A DNA stretch of 25,346 bases, from positions 9,780 through 35,125 of the forward strand of contig DAIAVG010000002.1 of NCBI GenBank assembly GCA_027445725.1, given 5' to 3'. The notes under the pieces were generated by a model, which made no database searches, had not been told where the DNA came from, and saw nothing but the letters and a program-made list of their open reading frames with translations. Both the position numbers and the translations under genes were made by a program. Shown in pieces: positions 7,894-15,714 of this stretch (position 1 is its first letter; every line of letters begins with the position of its first letter). The stretch comes from Acidithiobacillus sp. (GTDB lineage Bacteria; Pseudomonadota; Gammaproteobacteria; Acidithiobacillales; Acidithiobacillaceae).

Positions 7894-8419
7894 TCACCCC
7901 AGCATCTTTACCAAGTCCTCGGCCCTCAAGTGAGTATAGAGTTTCAGCATTTGCCATGTCTTGTGCCCCGTGATGGCCGCCACCTGCATAGGGTTCAAGC
8001 CCTTCTCGATCAGTCGGCTGGTGGCCCCATGGCGCAGGTCATGGAAGTATAACTTCTTAATGATGGCGAGTTTTCGTGCTCGACGCCATGATTGCTCTAC
8101 CGCAGACTCGCTAAGGGGAAAGACATGTCCAGCCATGTCCCTCGGCAGGCTATGTAGCACGGCGAATGCGGGAGTGGACAGGGGGATGGTACGGTCATCC
8201 CCGTTCCTGGTGTCATGGAAGACCGCTGTTTTCTTGGAAAAGTCTATGTCTTTCCAACGAAGCTCCAGAAGCTCCCAGCCGGGTAGAGGTCTCTAAAGCG
8301 AAAAGCATGAACGGGCGCATATAAGGATTTTCACAACCAGCGAGAGCGTTCAGCATACGCTCCCCTTCGTCGCCGATCAGACGCCGGTCTCTTGGCTTGG
8401 ATGGTGCTGGCATTCTCAT
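7894..8419 (-). pseudogene. Tyrosine recombinase/integrase, frameshifted and N-terminally truncated
   Basis: Two minus-strand frames together give the catalytic domain of a phage-type integrase. The upstream part reads KPRDRRLIGDEGERMLNALAG..NPYMRPFMLFALETSTR. After a shift near 8272-8281 it continues as ELLELRWKDIDFSKKTAVF...VFPLSESAVEQSW, then HDLRHGATSRLIEKG, GHKTWQMLKLYTH. The catalytic set is visible: Arg in ETSTR, HDLRH (H-x-x-R), the GHK His and the LYTH Tyr. The usual CTGGGNGAG at the first Arg is two bases short, which breaks the frame. The N-terminal core-binding and arm-binding domains (roughly 150 residues) are absent, replaced by unrelated sequence above 8419. It is therefore probably inactive. 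It points to past integration of a mobile element here. Confidence 0.88.
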
Positions 8420-8434
8420 AAGGAGCATTCCATC

Positions 8435-8596
8435 ATGCGATACGCCAAACTGTTCAACAGTTATATGGCGGTGGATCAAGAGCGTGTCAGGTCTGACCCG
8501 GCATATAAGGCGAAGATTGCCGCTGACGTGGCCAACTGGATTGGGCCTTCGCAGATGAATGCAGTAAAACACAACAGGAGATGTCGTCATGAATGA
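8435..8596 (+). CDS. Small hypothetical protein overlapping the DUF4337 gene (53 aa)
   Basis: An ATG at 8435 follows ATAAGGAGCATTCCATC, a good ribosome binding site. The frame reads MRYAKLFNSYMAVDQERVRSD..., then AYKAKIAADVANWIG, and ends eight bases inside the next gene, giving translational coupling with it. Composition is soluble and slightly basic. I do not recognise it. It starts within 20 bases of the integrase remnant's truncated end, so it could be a remnant joined at an old breakpoint instead of an intact gene. Confidence 0.45.
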   Translation: MRYAKLFNSYMAVDQERVRSDPAYKAKIAADVANWIGPSQMNAVKHNRRCRHE

Positions 8597-9155
8597 AGAA
8601 CTGCACACCCACGCCCCGCACGAGGAAGCCGTTCACGAGCCAGCGGGAAAGCACAGCCTCAACCAGTGGATCGCCATTTTCACGGCGCTGCTGGCCACCA
8701 TCGGCGCTATCGTCAGTTACCAGGGCAATGCCCTGATGAACGAAGTGCTCTTGCAGAAAAATCAGGCCGTTTTGGAGAAAACAAAGGCGACAGATCAGTG
8801 GAATTATTATCAGTCCATCAGCACCAAGGCGCACCTGATGGAACTGGCCGTGGACCTAGCCCCACCCGCCAAGGTGGCGCCATTCCAGAAAAAGATCCAG
8901 AAATACCAGGCACAAAAGAAAACCGTGCAGGCGACCGCCGAGCACCTGGAGCAACTTTCCGCTGCCGCCAATACAAAGTCCTGGCGCCTGAACCGTCCAC
9001 ACAGGGACATGGCTCTCGCCATGATTTTTCTGCAAGTCGCCATTTCCCTGGCGTCCATCACCGCCTTAACCGGACGGGCCTGGCTCTTCGGCATGGCCAT
9101 ACTCAGCGCCCTGGGTGGCGTCGGCTTGTGGGTCATCGCCCTGGGGATGACCTGA
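8589..9155 (+). CDS. DUF4337 membrane protein
   Basis: A 188-residue inner-membrane protein with the features of DUF4337: a His/Glu-rich N-terminus, one transmembrane helix (IAIFTALLATIGAIVSYQG, residues about 28-46), the family-typical segment NQAVLEKTKATDQWNYYQSISTKA, and a charged helical region (KKIQKYQAQKKTVQATAEHLE). Two C-terminal transmembrane helices follow (ALAMIFLQVAISLASITALTG and AWLFGMAILSALGGVGLWVIALGM). The ATG at 8589 has GGAG nine bases upstream. The function of the family is unknown. The gene seems intact although it sits beside the integrase relic. Confidence 0.85.
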   Translation: MNEELHTHAPHEEAVHEPAGKHSLNQWIAIFTALLATIGAIVSYQGNALMNEVLLQKNQAVLEKTKATDQWNYYQSISTKAHLMELAVDLAPPAKVAPFQKKIQKYQAQKKTVQATAEHLEQLSAAANTKSWRLNRPHRDMALAMIFLQVAISLASITALTGRAWLFGMAILSALGGVGLWVIALGMT

Positions 9156-9565
9156 GAATCTCCAATCGAACATCGAGGAATAACGATGCGCAAGAAAAAT
9201 GGGCTATATGCAAAATCTGGTTGAAAACCTATGGCCTCAGTGTCCAAAACCCTGAAGATACTTGCTGCGCCATGGGTTGGAAGATGAATATCCGTCAGGA
9301 GTGTGTGCAGAAGCTTTTTGGTTGGAATGAGAAGGTGTAAAGTTATCGAAATTTTGACCTGACCCTCCCCGGTCAGATGCCTTCTGTAGGGGTTTGGCGC
9401 TGAATGGCCGGTGCAGACTGTTAGCTGCCGTTGGCGAATTAAAACCCTATGGTCGCAAGGTTGGCTCTGGAGGGCGGTCAATCTCCGCTGGTGATGGGCA
9501 TGAAATGTCCTGGCATTCAAGCAAGCGTATGGCGCTGAATGCTGTTCCCGGATGGCGATGCACGA
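9156..9565. other. 410-base gap with no confident gene
   Basis: Several short plus-strand frames follow the DUF4337 gene, for example one of 19 codons beginning MGYMQNLVENLW near 9196. None is long enough to trust, and they shift frame among themselves, which suggests decayed coding sequence. A small hairpin CTGACC-CTCCCC-GGTCAG sits at 9359-9376. The stretch 9377-9530 has the look of a transposon or gene tail but I cannot identify it. Confidence 0.4.
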
Positions 9566-10750
9566 CTACAAATACCGAAGATAAAACAGGAATATTTGTT
9601 CGAATGCTTCTTTTACAAAAATCAAACTCTTCGAATGCCGCGGAAAAATATTTCGAAACGGGGGTCTACCATCTTCCGATCTGTGTAGCCACATGGCGTC
9701 GTTCTGCATGTCCAGTATACATGAAAGCTCCTGTCTATAAAGATTCGTGGATCCTTTACCATTTAAAATTGCTTTCATGTTTTTCGCCGCTGCGCTAGCT
9801 CGAAGTTGGGCCATATGGGCTTGATGCGGCACCCATGGCGGCGGATTCTCGTGATTAGCGCAATCTCCCGCGGCAAAAACATGAGGCAGCCCCTTTACCT
9901 GTCCATATTTATCTACATCAATGTGGCCTCCAATAGACACGGGAAGGCATGACTTCTGCACAAGCGATGGTCCCGTTATTTCAGGGGAATAGAGGACCAA
10001 ATCGGCCTTCCTAAACGTACCATCCTTATCAGCCATCCCTCCATCTAAAAATTCTGCTGGCTCATATCCATCGTCAAGGATAATCCCGCGCTCATGCAGT
10101 CGATCGGTTATTGCGCCTTTCTCTCCCGGACTTCTATCTGGGGAGAAGAAATGAATTTCAAAATTATTTCTTACCCCCCTTTCTCTCAAGGCATAGTCCA
10201 AGAGGCAGGCGCATTCATACATGGGGCCGGGACGTCCGGCAACGAAACCGTCCCTCCGGTTAATCTTGTAGCCGACATATATGATACCAGCACTCAGGGA
10301 TTCCAGCTTCTTTACAAATACATCTATTTCATCCGGACCATAACATGGCGAATATGTGTATTCTCGTGTTCCAGGAATGTCGTCTTTCCTAAAGGCTGGC
10401 CCTATGCCAACAAATAGGTAATCATTCCTAAATTCTCCATCATGGGTAATCACGGTCCGTCCGCCGTCCTGTATATCGACAACCTCGTCCTCAATAAACC
10501 TAATATTTCGTCGTCTTAGGAATGGACGAATATCCATGGTGACATCTGCTTTGTTTCGCTTCTTTGTGAGAAATTCAGGAATTGCCGGAAAGTAAATGAA
10601 TTTACCATTTCCGATGACCGTAATGTCGTATCGGGAATATATCCTTCGAAAAAAATAGGCGATGACAGGAAAGACGGGGATGGCGAGAAAATACCTAATG
10701 AAAAACAGGGATGCGAATCCATTGCCTATGATGGTGATTTGTTTCTTCAT
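9566..10750 (-). CDS. FAD-dependent oxidoreductase, SQR/NDH-2-like
   Basis: A 394-residue flavoprotein of the sulfide:quinone reductase / type II NADH dehydrogenase superfamily. It has the N-terminal dinucleotide-binding turn IIGNGFAS (7-14), the segment KFIYFPAIPEFL (50-61) that matches the family's substrate-loop region, and the C-terminal FAD motif VFAAGDCA (291-298). GPMYECACLLDYALRERGVR (176-195) corresponds to the SQR-like cysteine region. Cysteines at 136, 180, 182 and 268 are candidates for the redox pair, but I cannot align them with confidence. An unusual hydrophobic stretch (residues 15-36, FFIRYFLAIPVFPVIAYFFRRI) occurs where relatives have a short helix; it may anchor the protein in the membrane. 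The start at 10750 follows AAAGGGGATACTG. The gene is clearly more AT-rich than its neighbours, suggesting transfer. The true electron donor is unknown. Confidence 0.75.
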   Translation of the reverse strand: MKKQITIIGNGFASLFFIRYFLAIPVFPVIAYFFRRIYSRYDITVIGNGKFIYFPAIPEFLTKKRNKADVTMDIRPFLRRRNIRFIEDEVVDIQDGGRTVITHDGEFRNDYLFVGIGPAFRKDDIPGTREYTYSPCYGPDEIDVFVKKLESLSAGIIYVGYKINRRDGFVAGRPGPMYECACLLDYALRERGVRNNFEIHFFSPDRSPGEKGAITDRLHERGIILDDGYEPAEFLDGGMADKDGTFRKADLVLYSPEITGPSLVQKSCLPVSIGGHIDVDKYGQVKGLPHVFAAGDCANHENPPPWVPHQAHMAQLRASAAAKNMKAILNGKGSTNLYRQELSCILDMQNDAMWLHRSEDGRPPFRNIFPRHSKSLIFVKEAFEQIFLFYLRYL

Positions 10751-10855
10751 CAGTATCCCCTTTCAACATGCTCAACGACATGATGCCCAATGCGCAAGCG
10801 ATCAGTCCGGAGGACGCGCATCTGTACATGCCCGCCCCGGGGAAACCGTCAGCCG

Positions 10856-11359
10856 TTAGGACTTTTCGATGATTTCCGCATGCAGGCGGATTTTCCCTTG
10901 ATTCTGCAGGTGGGCCAGCAGGGTGGTCACGCTCGCCGGACTCATGGACAGCGCAGCGGCCAGAGCCTCCGGGTCCAGGCTGCCGCGCTCATCAATAAGC
11001 TTTAGAACATCACCTTCCCGGCCCACGAGCCATTCTTCAAAAAGCTGGTGTAGTTCGGGCTGCGCATAGACCGCCAGGGAAGTGGTGCGACGCATGGTGT
11101 CCAGCATTTCCGTGCACATTCCCATGCATGTCCCCATCATCTGTTGCATCAGATTGTCGCCGCCTTCCGCCCCTTCTCCTTTCTGGCCCATCATCTTCTG
11201 CATCATCGCCATCGGGCCTTCGCCGCCCTGGCCCCTCTGACCCATCATTTTTTTCATCATGCCCATGCCCATGCCCATGGGTTTACCACCGCCTTCTTTC
11301 GTCGGCGCGGCGGCTTCCTGCGGACTCTCCGCCTGACCTTCTGGTGCTTTCGTTTCCAT
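10856..11359 (-). CDS. Methionine-rich protein with winged-helix-like C-terminus
   Basis: A 167-residue protein of unusual make-up. Residues 1-27 are a low-complexity Ala/Pro/Glu/Lys segment. Residues 28-90 contain 19 methionines in repeated clusters (MGMGMGMMKKMM, MAMMQKMM, MQQMM) plus CMGMC (C78, C82). Residues 117-160 (VLKLIDERGSLDPEALAAALSMSPASVTTLLAHLQNQGKI) look like a winged-helix DNA-binding fold. There is no signal peptide, so the Met cluster would be in the cytoplasm, unlike most Met-rich copper proteins. A thioether/thiol set like this could bind Cu(I) or Ag(I), which would make it a metal-responsive regulator; this is inference. The ATG at 11359 has an excellent AGGAGG site. It follows the methyltransferase gene by about 75 bases in the same direction. 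Confidence 0.7.
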   Translation of the reverse strand: METKAPEGQAESPQEAAAPTKEGGGKPMGMGMGMMKKMMGQRGQGGEGPMAMMQKMMGQKGEGAEGGDNLMQQMMGTCMGMCTEMLDTMRRTTSLAVYAQPELHQLFEEWLVGREGDVLKLIDERGSLDPEALAAALSMSPASVTTLLAHLQNQGKIRLHAEIIEKS

Positions 11360-11434
11360 TTAAAACCTCCTGAACTGCAGAACCTGATGGAAAAGGAATG
11401 TCCCGGAACCTGCGGAATATCCCCACTTTTCCCG

Positions 11435-12043
11435 TTACCCGGGAAGCCGGAAAAGAGCGCCGTAATGATAAGGAGGAAGTTCGACCACGCGATCCAGCCG
11501 GAGACCGGTGGCTTCGACGACGGCGCGCACCTGCTCCGGCGTCATGCGCAGCTCCGTGCGCGGTCCGCGGGCCTGTCCCAGGACCGGTGTTTCTACCCGA
11601 GGGCGGGCGTGCCAGTTGACGACGGCGAAAAGCCCGCAGGGCTTCAGGACGCGGGCGATCTCCCAGACCAGGGCCGTCTGCTCGGGCACGCCGTGAAAGG
11701 TGTTGGCCATGAGGCAGTAGTCCACCGGCTCGGGGAGCCGCCGATGCAGGGCCATGGCGTCGCCCTGCAGAAAGGTGCAGTTTTCCAGCCCGGCGCACCC
11801 CGATGCGGCGGTGGCCAGCATCTGCTCATCCAGATCGAAGCCAAGGATTTGGCCGTCCTCCACCTGCCGGGCGAGGGCGGCGGTGAAATAGCCATCTCCG
11901 CAGCAGAGATCCAGCACCGTCATGCCGGAGCTGACACCCAAAGCCCTGATGACCCCCTCCGGATCGGGCCACAGGGCCTGCCACCAGTCGGGATCGGGCA
12001 TGACCGTGGCCGGGAAAAACGCCGCTTGCTCTTTCGTAGCCAT
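11435..12043 (-). CDS. Class I SAM-dependent methyltransferase
   Basis: A 202-residue soluble enzyme with the Rossmann SAM-binding motif I VLDLCCGDGYF at residues 43-53. An acidic residue at the end of strand 2 (ILGFDLDEQML) is followed by the motif II-like region PVDYCLMANTFHGV and the post-motif VLKPCGLFAVVNWHARP. The arrangement resembles the UbiE/methyltransferase-11 group; the substrate cannot be told. I use the ATG at 12043 because GGAAGGAGTGGAG lies directly upstream; a longer frame to 12193 runs through the SHOCT gene and is not used. It starts 16 bases after the SHOCT stop, in an operon with it. Given a broken ArsR gene at the head of the operon, a metalloid or metal substrate is possible, but none of the conserved cysteines of ArsM are evident. 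Confidence 0.85.
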   Translation of the reverse strand: MATKEQAAFFPATVMPDPDWWQALWPDPEGVIRALGVSSGMTVLDLCCGDGYFTAALARQVEDGQILGFDLDEQMLATAASGCAGLENCTFLQGDAMALHRRLPEPVDYCLMANTFHGVPEQTALVWEIARVLKPCGLFAVVNWHARPRVETPVLGQARGPRTELRMTPEQVRAVVEATGLRLDRVVELPPYHYGALFRLPG

Positions 12044-12059
12044 CTCCACTCCTTCCGTA

Positions 12060-12305
12060 CTATTCCAGATCCTTGCGCATCTGCTGGTATTCTTCGCGGG
12101 TGATCTCGCCCCGGGCGTAACGCCGGTCCAGGGCTTCCCGCGGAGTTTCTGCCGCGCCCAGTGTTTTGTGTGAACCACCGCACATAGGACCACCGCCCAT
12201 ACCGCCGCGCATCATGAAGACCATGAAGACCACCATCAGCACCAGAAAAAACAAAGGGAAAATCATCATCCAGGGCATCCAGCCCCACCCGCCATTTATC
12301 CACAT
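12060..12305 (-). CDS. Short SHOCT-domain membrane peptide
   Basis: An 81-residue protein with one Trp/Met/Phe-rich transmembrane helix (MPWMMIFPLFFLVLMVVFMVFMM, about residues 10-32). A Gly/Met-rich linker with one Cys (MGGGPMCGG) leads to the C-terminal SHOCT motif DRRYARGEITREEYQQMRKDLE. A GAAAGGAGG site precedes the ATG. It lies between the ArsR remnant (19-base gap) and the methyltransferase (16-base gap), so the three form one transcription unit. Its tail closely parallels that of the larger SHOCT protein at 6924-7373. Confidence 0.8.
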   Translation of the reverse strand: MWINGGWGWMPWMMIFPLFFLVLMVVFMVFMMRGGMGGGPMCGGSHKTLGAAETPREALDRRYARGEITREEYQQMRKDLE

Positions 12306-12324
12306 GATCTGGCCCTCCTTTCGG

Positions 12325-12567
12325 TTATGGAAATGCTTGCGTTGGTAATATCTTTAGAATCCTGAGTATAGGCCAATGAGGCATGTGCGGCCACTCCCAA
12401 AGCTGCAACGATTGCAGGGTCGCCAACAACTCCGGATCGGGGCGGTAATAGTAGAAAAAGGCTCCCCGATGCTCTGCTCGGACGAGACCCGCCTCGCGCA
12501 AAATACGCAGATGGAAGGACACGTTGGTTTGGGGCAGATCGGTGGCATGAAAGGGTTGATGTTCCCG
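12325..12567 (-). pseudogene. ArsR-family repressor lacking its N-terminus
   Basis: The minus-strand frame reads HATDLPQTNVSFHLRILREAGLVRAEHRGAFFYYYRPDPELLATLQSL, which is the recognition helix, wing and C-terminal helix of an ArsR/SmtB repressor. An in-frame TAG at 12568-12570 lies just upstream, and the expected first 40 or so residues (dimerisation helix and start of the helix-turn-helix) are missing. A GTG at 12520-12522 could start a 65-residue stub, but that would lack the DNA-binding unit, so I call it a pseudogene. The region above it (12562-12600) contains a CGCTATG...CATAGCG dyad that may mark the breakpoint or be an old operator. No metal-binding cysteine pair is visible in what remains. 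Confidence 0.8.
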
Positions 12568-12631
12568 CTATGTGCATGTGCGCATGGCGCATAGCGCTAT
12601 TCGAAACTATTTGTTGTCTCCAGCAACGGCA

Positions 12632-13163
12632 TTACGGAGCATCAGCAGGAATGACGCCATCAAAAATCAGATTTACGCCCACAAAGATGCCGACCAGAAT
12701 GAGCGAGCCCTGCGGCCAGGTGACAAAAAACAGAATGGCTATGGCAATATCGATCACTCCACTGAAAATAAACCAACCCCGCCCGTGGCCGACGTGGTTG
12801 TTGGATTGGGTGAAGTTGCGGTAAGCATTGAGCACAAAATAGGATGAACATAAGGCCGATGGCGGCGATACCGGCGTTGGGCAGTGCAATCATGATCCCG
12901 CCGGTAATGAGCAGAATCACCGGTTTCAGCCAGTCCGCCAACTGGTGCTGATGCATCTGATAACTGTGGATGATCCAGGTGAACCCAGCAATGATCAATA
13001 TGGCCGCCAGCACCCCATCGGTTACGGCAGACAGAATAACCGGACTCAGCAGCCCGAAAAGGCCGATAACGATCAGGGTGATGGCAATCGGCAGGAGGTA
13101 TTTGCCAAACATTTTGCGTTCGGCTTCGACGATGGTGGGGAGATCAGGTAACTGATTATTCAT
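12632..13163 (-). pseudogene. hdeD: HdeD-family (DUF308) acid-resistance membrane protein with one-base frameshift
   Basis: Two minus-strand frames join into one protein of about 176 residues with six hydrophobic helices. The first frame runs from the ATG at 13163 (MNNQLPDLPTIVEAERKMFGKYLLPIAITLIVIGLFGLL) to GIAAIGLMFILF. The second runs on with LNAYRNFTQSNNHVGHGRGWFIFSGVIDIAIAILFFVTWPQGSLILVGIFVGVNLIFDGV. The break falls at an A4/T4 run at 12836-12839; removing one base restores a continuous reading (ILFVLNAYRNF). This is either a real mutation or a sequencing or assembly error. E. coli HdeD (about 190 residues) protects against acid at high cell density. The gene starts 12 bases after the glucan phosphorylase stop, as the last member of the eno operon. 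Confidence 0.8.
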
Positions 13164-13175
13164 GAAGTTATCCTC

Positions 13176-15701
13176 TCAGCGATACCAGAGTATCTCGGTG
13201 CTTTCCATGGGAACCAAACATCCTTCGCGATGCGGAATGATCCTCGGCGTGAAACGTTCGACCGCGCTGTGGGCAGGCACTGCACAGGTATAATTGTAGC
13301 TATTAATTGCCCCACTTAAGGCGTCTTCGCGCGTCATTGCATAGATTTTATGGCCTTGCTCTTCGTCGCCATTGGCAAAGAGTTGTACCGCCACAGCGTT
13401 GGCGTCGAGATCGTCCAGATACACATGCACCTGAAAATGATGTGCGTCCGTGTCACTTTGTACACTCAGTTCGCCAAAATGCAGGCCCTGCCAATGCTGA
13501 CGAATGTCATACTGCCATCGAGTGATCCCGTCCACTGTGGCCCGTTCGCTACGGGAGGCGAGAAGGCGGGCAGCGGGGGCATATAAAGAGTGTACGTATT
13601 CCTGCAACATGCGATTGCTGCTGAATTGCGGGGTCAGGCGACTCATGCTTTCGCGGATTTTGTCGACCCAGCCGCACGGGCAGCCGTTGGCGTCGCGCTG
13701 GTGGTAAAAGAGGGGTACGACTTCTTCTTCCAGCAGACGGTAGAGCTGCTGCGCTTCCTGTTGGTCCCATGCCAGATCGGTATCGTGTTCCCGGCCGTCG
13801 CCCAGCGCCCATCCGACCTCCGGGCAATAGGCTTCGGCCCACCAGCCGTCCAGCTCCGAGAGGTTGAGGCCGCCGTTGACCAGCACTTTCATGCCGCTGG
13901 TGCCACTGGCCTCCCAGGGACGGCGCGGCGTATTGATCCACAGGTCGACACCCTGCACCAGGTGTTCGGCGACCAGCATGTCATAGTCGGTGATGAAGAC
14001 GACGTGCCCGGCGAGGTCGGGGTATTGATGGATGAACTGGGTCCACTGCTGGATCATGGCCTTACCGGCTCCATCCTGGGGGTGGGCCTTGCCAGCGATC
14101 AGCAGTTGTATGGGATAGTGCGGGTTGTTCAGCAAACGGTAGAGACGATCCGGGTCGGTCAGCAGCATGTTGGGGCGCTTGTAGGCGGCAAAGCGGCGGG
14201 CGAAACCGATGGTGAGGGTGTTGGGGTCGAGTGCCGTTTTCGCTTGTTCACACTCCCTTTCGGGCGCGTAGGCCGCTGCCAGTTGTTGTTGCAGGCGCTG
14301 GCGGGCGAACTGGATCACCTCCTGTCGTGCGACACTGCGCAGATGCCAGATATCGGCATCGGAGGTCTGGCGAAAGTCCGCTTCGATATCCTTCAGGTCC
14401 CCCAGCCAGCGGGGCTTGCCACAGTGGTTAGTCCATAAGGCGTCGGCTTCAGCGGAATCCCAGGAGGGCATATGTACGCCATTGGTGACATGGGTGACGG
14501 GGACTTCGTTCTCGGGCCAGCGTGGGAACAGGGGTTGGAATAAATGACGGCTGACGGCCCCATGCAGGCGACTGACGCCATTGACGATCAGGCTGCCGTG
14601 AATGGCGAGCCACGCCATGTTGAAGGGTTCTCGGCTGTCTTCAGGATGCTCCCGGCCGAGAGCGAGGATCGTCTCCACGTCTACGCCAAAGGCCTTGAGT
14701 GCGCCGGCGATGTAACGCGTCAGCAGTTCTGGCGGAAAGCGATCAAAACCGGCGGAAACAGGGGTATGAGTGGTGAAGATATTCCCGGCGCGGGTGGCGG
14801 TGAGCGCACAGGGAAAGTCAGTACCATGATCCTGCATGTGGCTATAGGCGCGGGCGAGAATGGCGAAGGCCGCGTGTCCCTCATTGAGATGGCAGATATC
14901 TGGCTGGATACCCAGGCGGCGCAGCAGCATCCAGCCACCGATGCCCAGACAGATTTCCTGTTGCAGGCGGGTTTCCGGGCCGCCGCCATAGAGTTCGGCG
15001 GTGATGCCGCGGTCAGCGGGGGCATTGAGGGGGTCGTTGCTGTCGAGCAGATAGAGGGTGACACGACCCACTTGCGCCTGCCATGCGCGCAGAATCACCT
15101 TGCGGCCGGGAAAGGGAAGATCCAGGCGCAACCATTCTCCTTCGGCATCTCGCACAGGTATCACCGGCAGTTGCGAGGGATCGTTGTAAGGATACAGCTC
15201 CAACTGCCGGCCGCAGTCATCCAGCGTTTGGCGGAAATAGCCTTGTTGCCAGAGGATGCCAATACCGAGGAGGGGGATACCGAGATCGCTGGCGGTTTTC
15301 AGGCAGTCACCGGCAAGGATGCCGAGCCCTCCGGAGTAGATGGGCAGGGACTCGGAGAGGCCAAACTCCATGCTGAAATAGGCCACCTGGCTGAAGGGCG
15401 GGTGGGGATAGGTTTCGCTGAACCAGCCTTTCTGGGTGAGGTGCTTACGGTCCTCGCTGACGAAGATATTCAGCTTCGCGATAAAATCATTGTCTTGGGC
15501 CAGACGCTGAAGCGTGTCGCCCCCGACATCGTGCAGAATGAGCCAAGAATTCCGGGTCTCTTCCCAGAGTTCTGGAGCAATGTGCTGCCAGAGACTGTCT
15601 GCAGCATGGCTCCAGGACCAGCGAAGGTCGAGGGCGAGTTCGGCCAGACCGGCCAGTGATTCAGGCAGTTGCGGGAGCAGGTAGCAAGGGGCGATGGTCA
15701 C
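13176..15701 (-). CDS. glgP: Alpha-glucan (glycogen) phosphorylase
   Basis: An 841-residue cytoplasmic enzyme that releases glucose 1-phosphate from glycogen. It is of the type with an N-terminal DUF3417-like segment (LPESLAGLAELALDLRWSWS...). Family signatures are visible in order: VAYFSMEFGLSESLPIYSGGLGILAGD, HLNEGHAAFAILAR, NIFTTHTPVSAGFDRFP, HVTNGVHMPSW, IGFARRFAAYKRPNMLL, and EASGTSGMKVLVNGGLNLSELDGWW. In the last, the PLP-binding lysine is K605. I choose the GTG at 15701: it has GGAGG five bases upstream and leaves 13 bases after the dehydrogenase stop. The longer frame to 15803 would overlap that gene by 89 bases. It is co-transcribed with eno and ldh, so glycogen carbon would feed glycolysis. 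Confidence 0.92.
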   Translation of the reverse strand: MTIAPCYLLPQLPESLAGLAELALDLRWSWSHAADSLWQHIAPELWEETRNSWLILHDVGGDTLQRLAQDNDFIAKLNIFVSEDRKHLTQKGWFSETYPHPPFSQVAYFSMEFGLSESLPIYSGGLGILAGDCLKTASDLGIPLLGIGILWQQGYFRQTLDDCGRQLELYPYNDPSQLPVIPVRDAEGEWLRLDLPFPGRKVILRAWQAQVGRVTLYLLDSNDPLNAPADRGITAELYGGGPETRLQQEICLGIGGWMLLRRLGIQPDICHLNEGHAAFAILARAYSHMQDHGTDFPCALTATRAGNIFTTHTPVSAGFDRFPPELLTRYIAGALKAFGVDVETILALGREHPEDSREPFNMAWLAIHGSLIVNGVSRLHGAVSRHLFQPLFPRWPENEVPVTHVTNGVHMPSWDSAEADALWTNHCGKPRWLGDLKDIEADFRQTSDADIWHLRSVARQEVIQFARQRLQQQLAAAYAPERECEQAKTALDPNTLTIGFARRFAAYKRPNMLLTDPDRLYRLLNNPHYPIQLLIAGKAHPQDGAGKAMIQQWTQFIHQYPDLAGHVVFITDYDMLVAEHLVQGVDLWINTPRRPWEASGTSGMKVLVNGGLNLSELDGWWAEAYCPEVGWALGDGREHDTDLAWDQQEAQQLYRLLEEEVVPLFYHQRDANGCPCGWVDKIRESMSRLTPQFSSNRMLQEYVHSLYAPAARLLASRSERATVDGITRWQYDIRQHWQGLHFGELSVQSDTDAHHFQVHVYLDDLDANAVAVQLFANGDEEQGHKIYAMTREDALSGAINSYNYTCAVPAHSAVERFTPRIIPHREGCLVPMESTEILWYR

Positions 15702-15714
15702 AAAGTCCTCCGAT

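Noticed and set aside
14544..15659. Long plus-strand frames opposite glgP
   Set aside because: They mirror glgP codons; the phosphorylase signatures on the minus strand are decisive.
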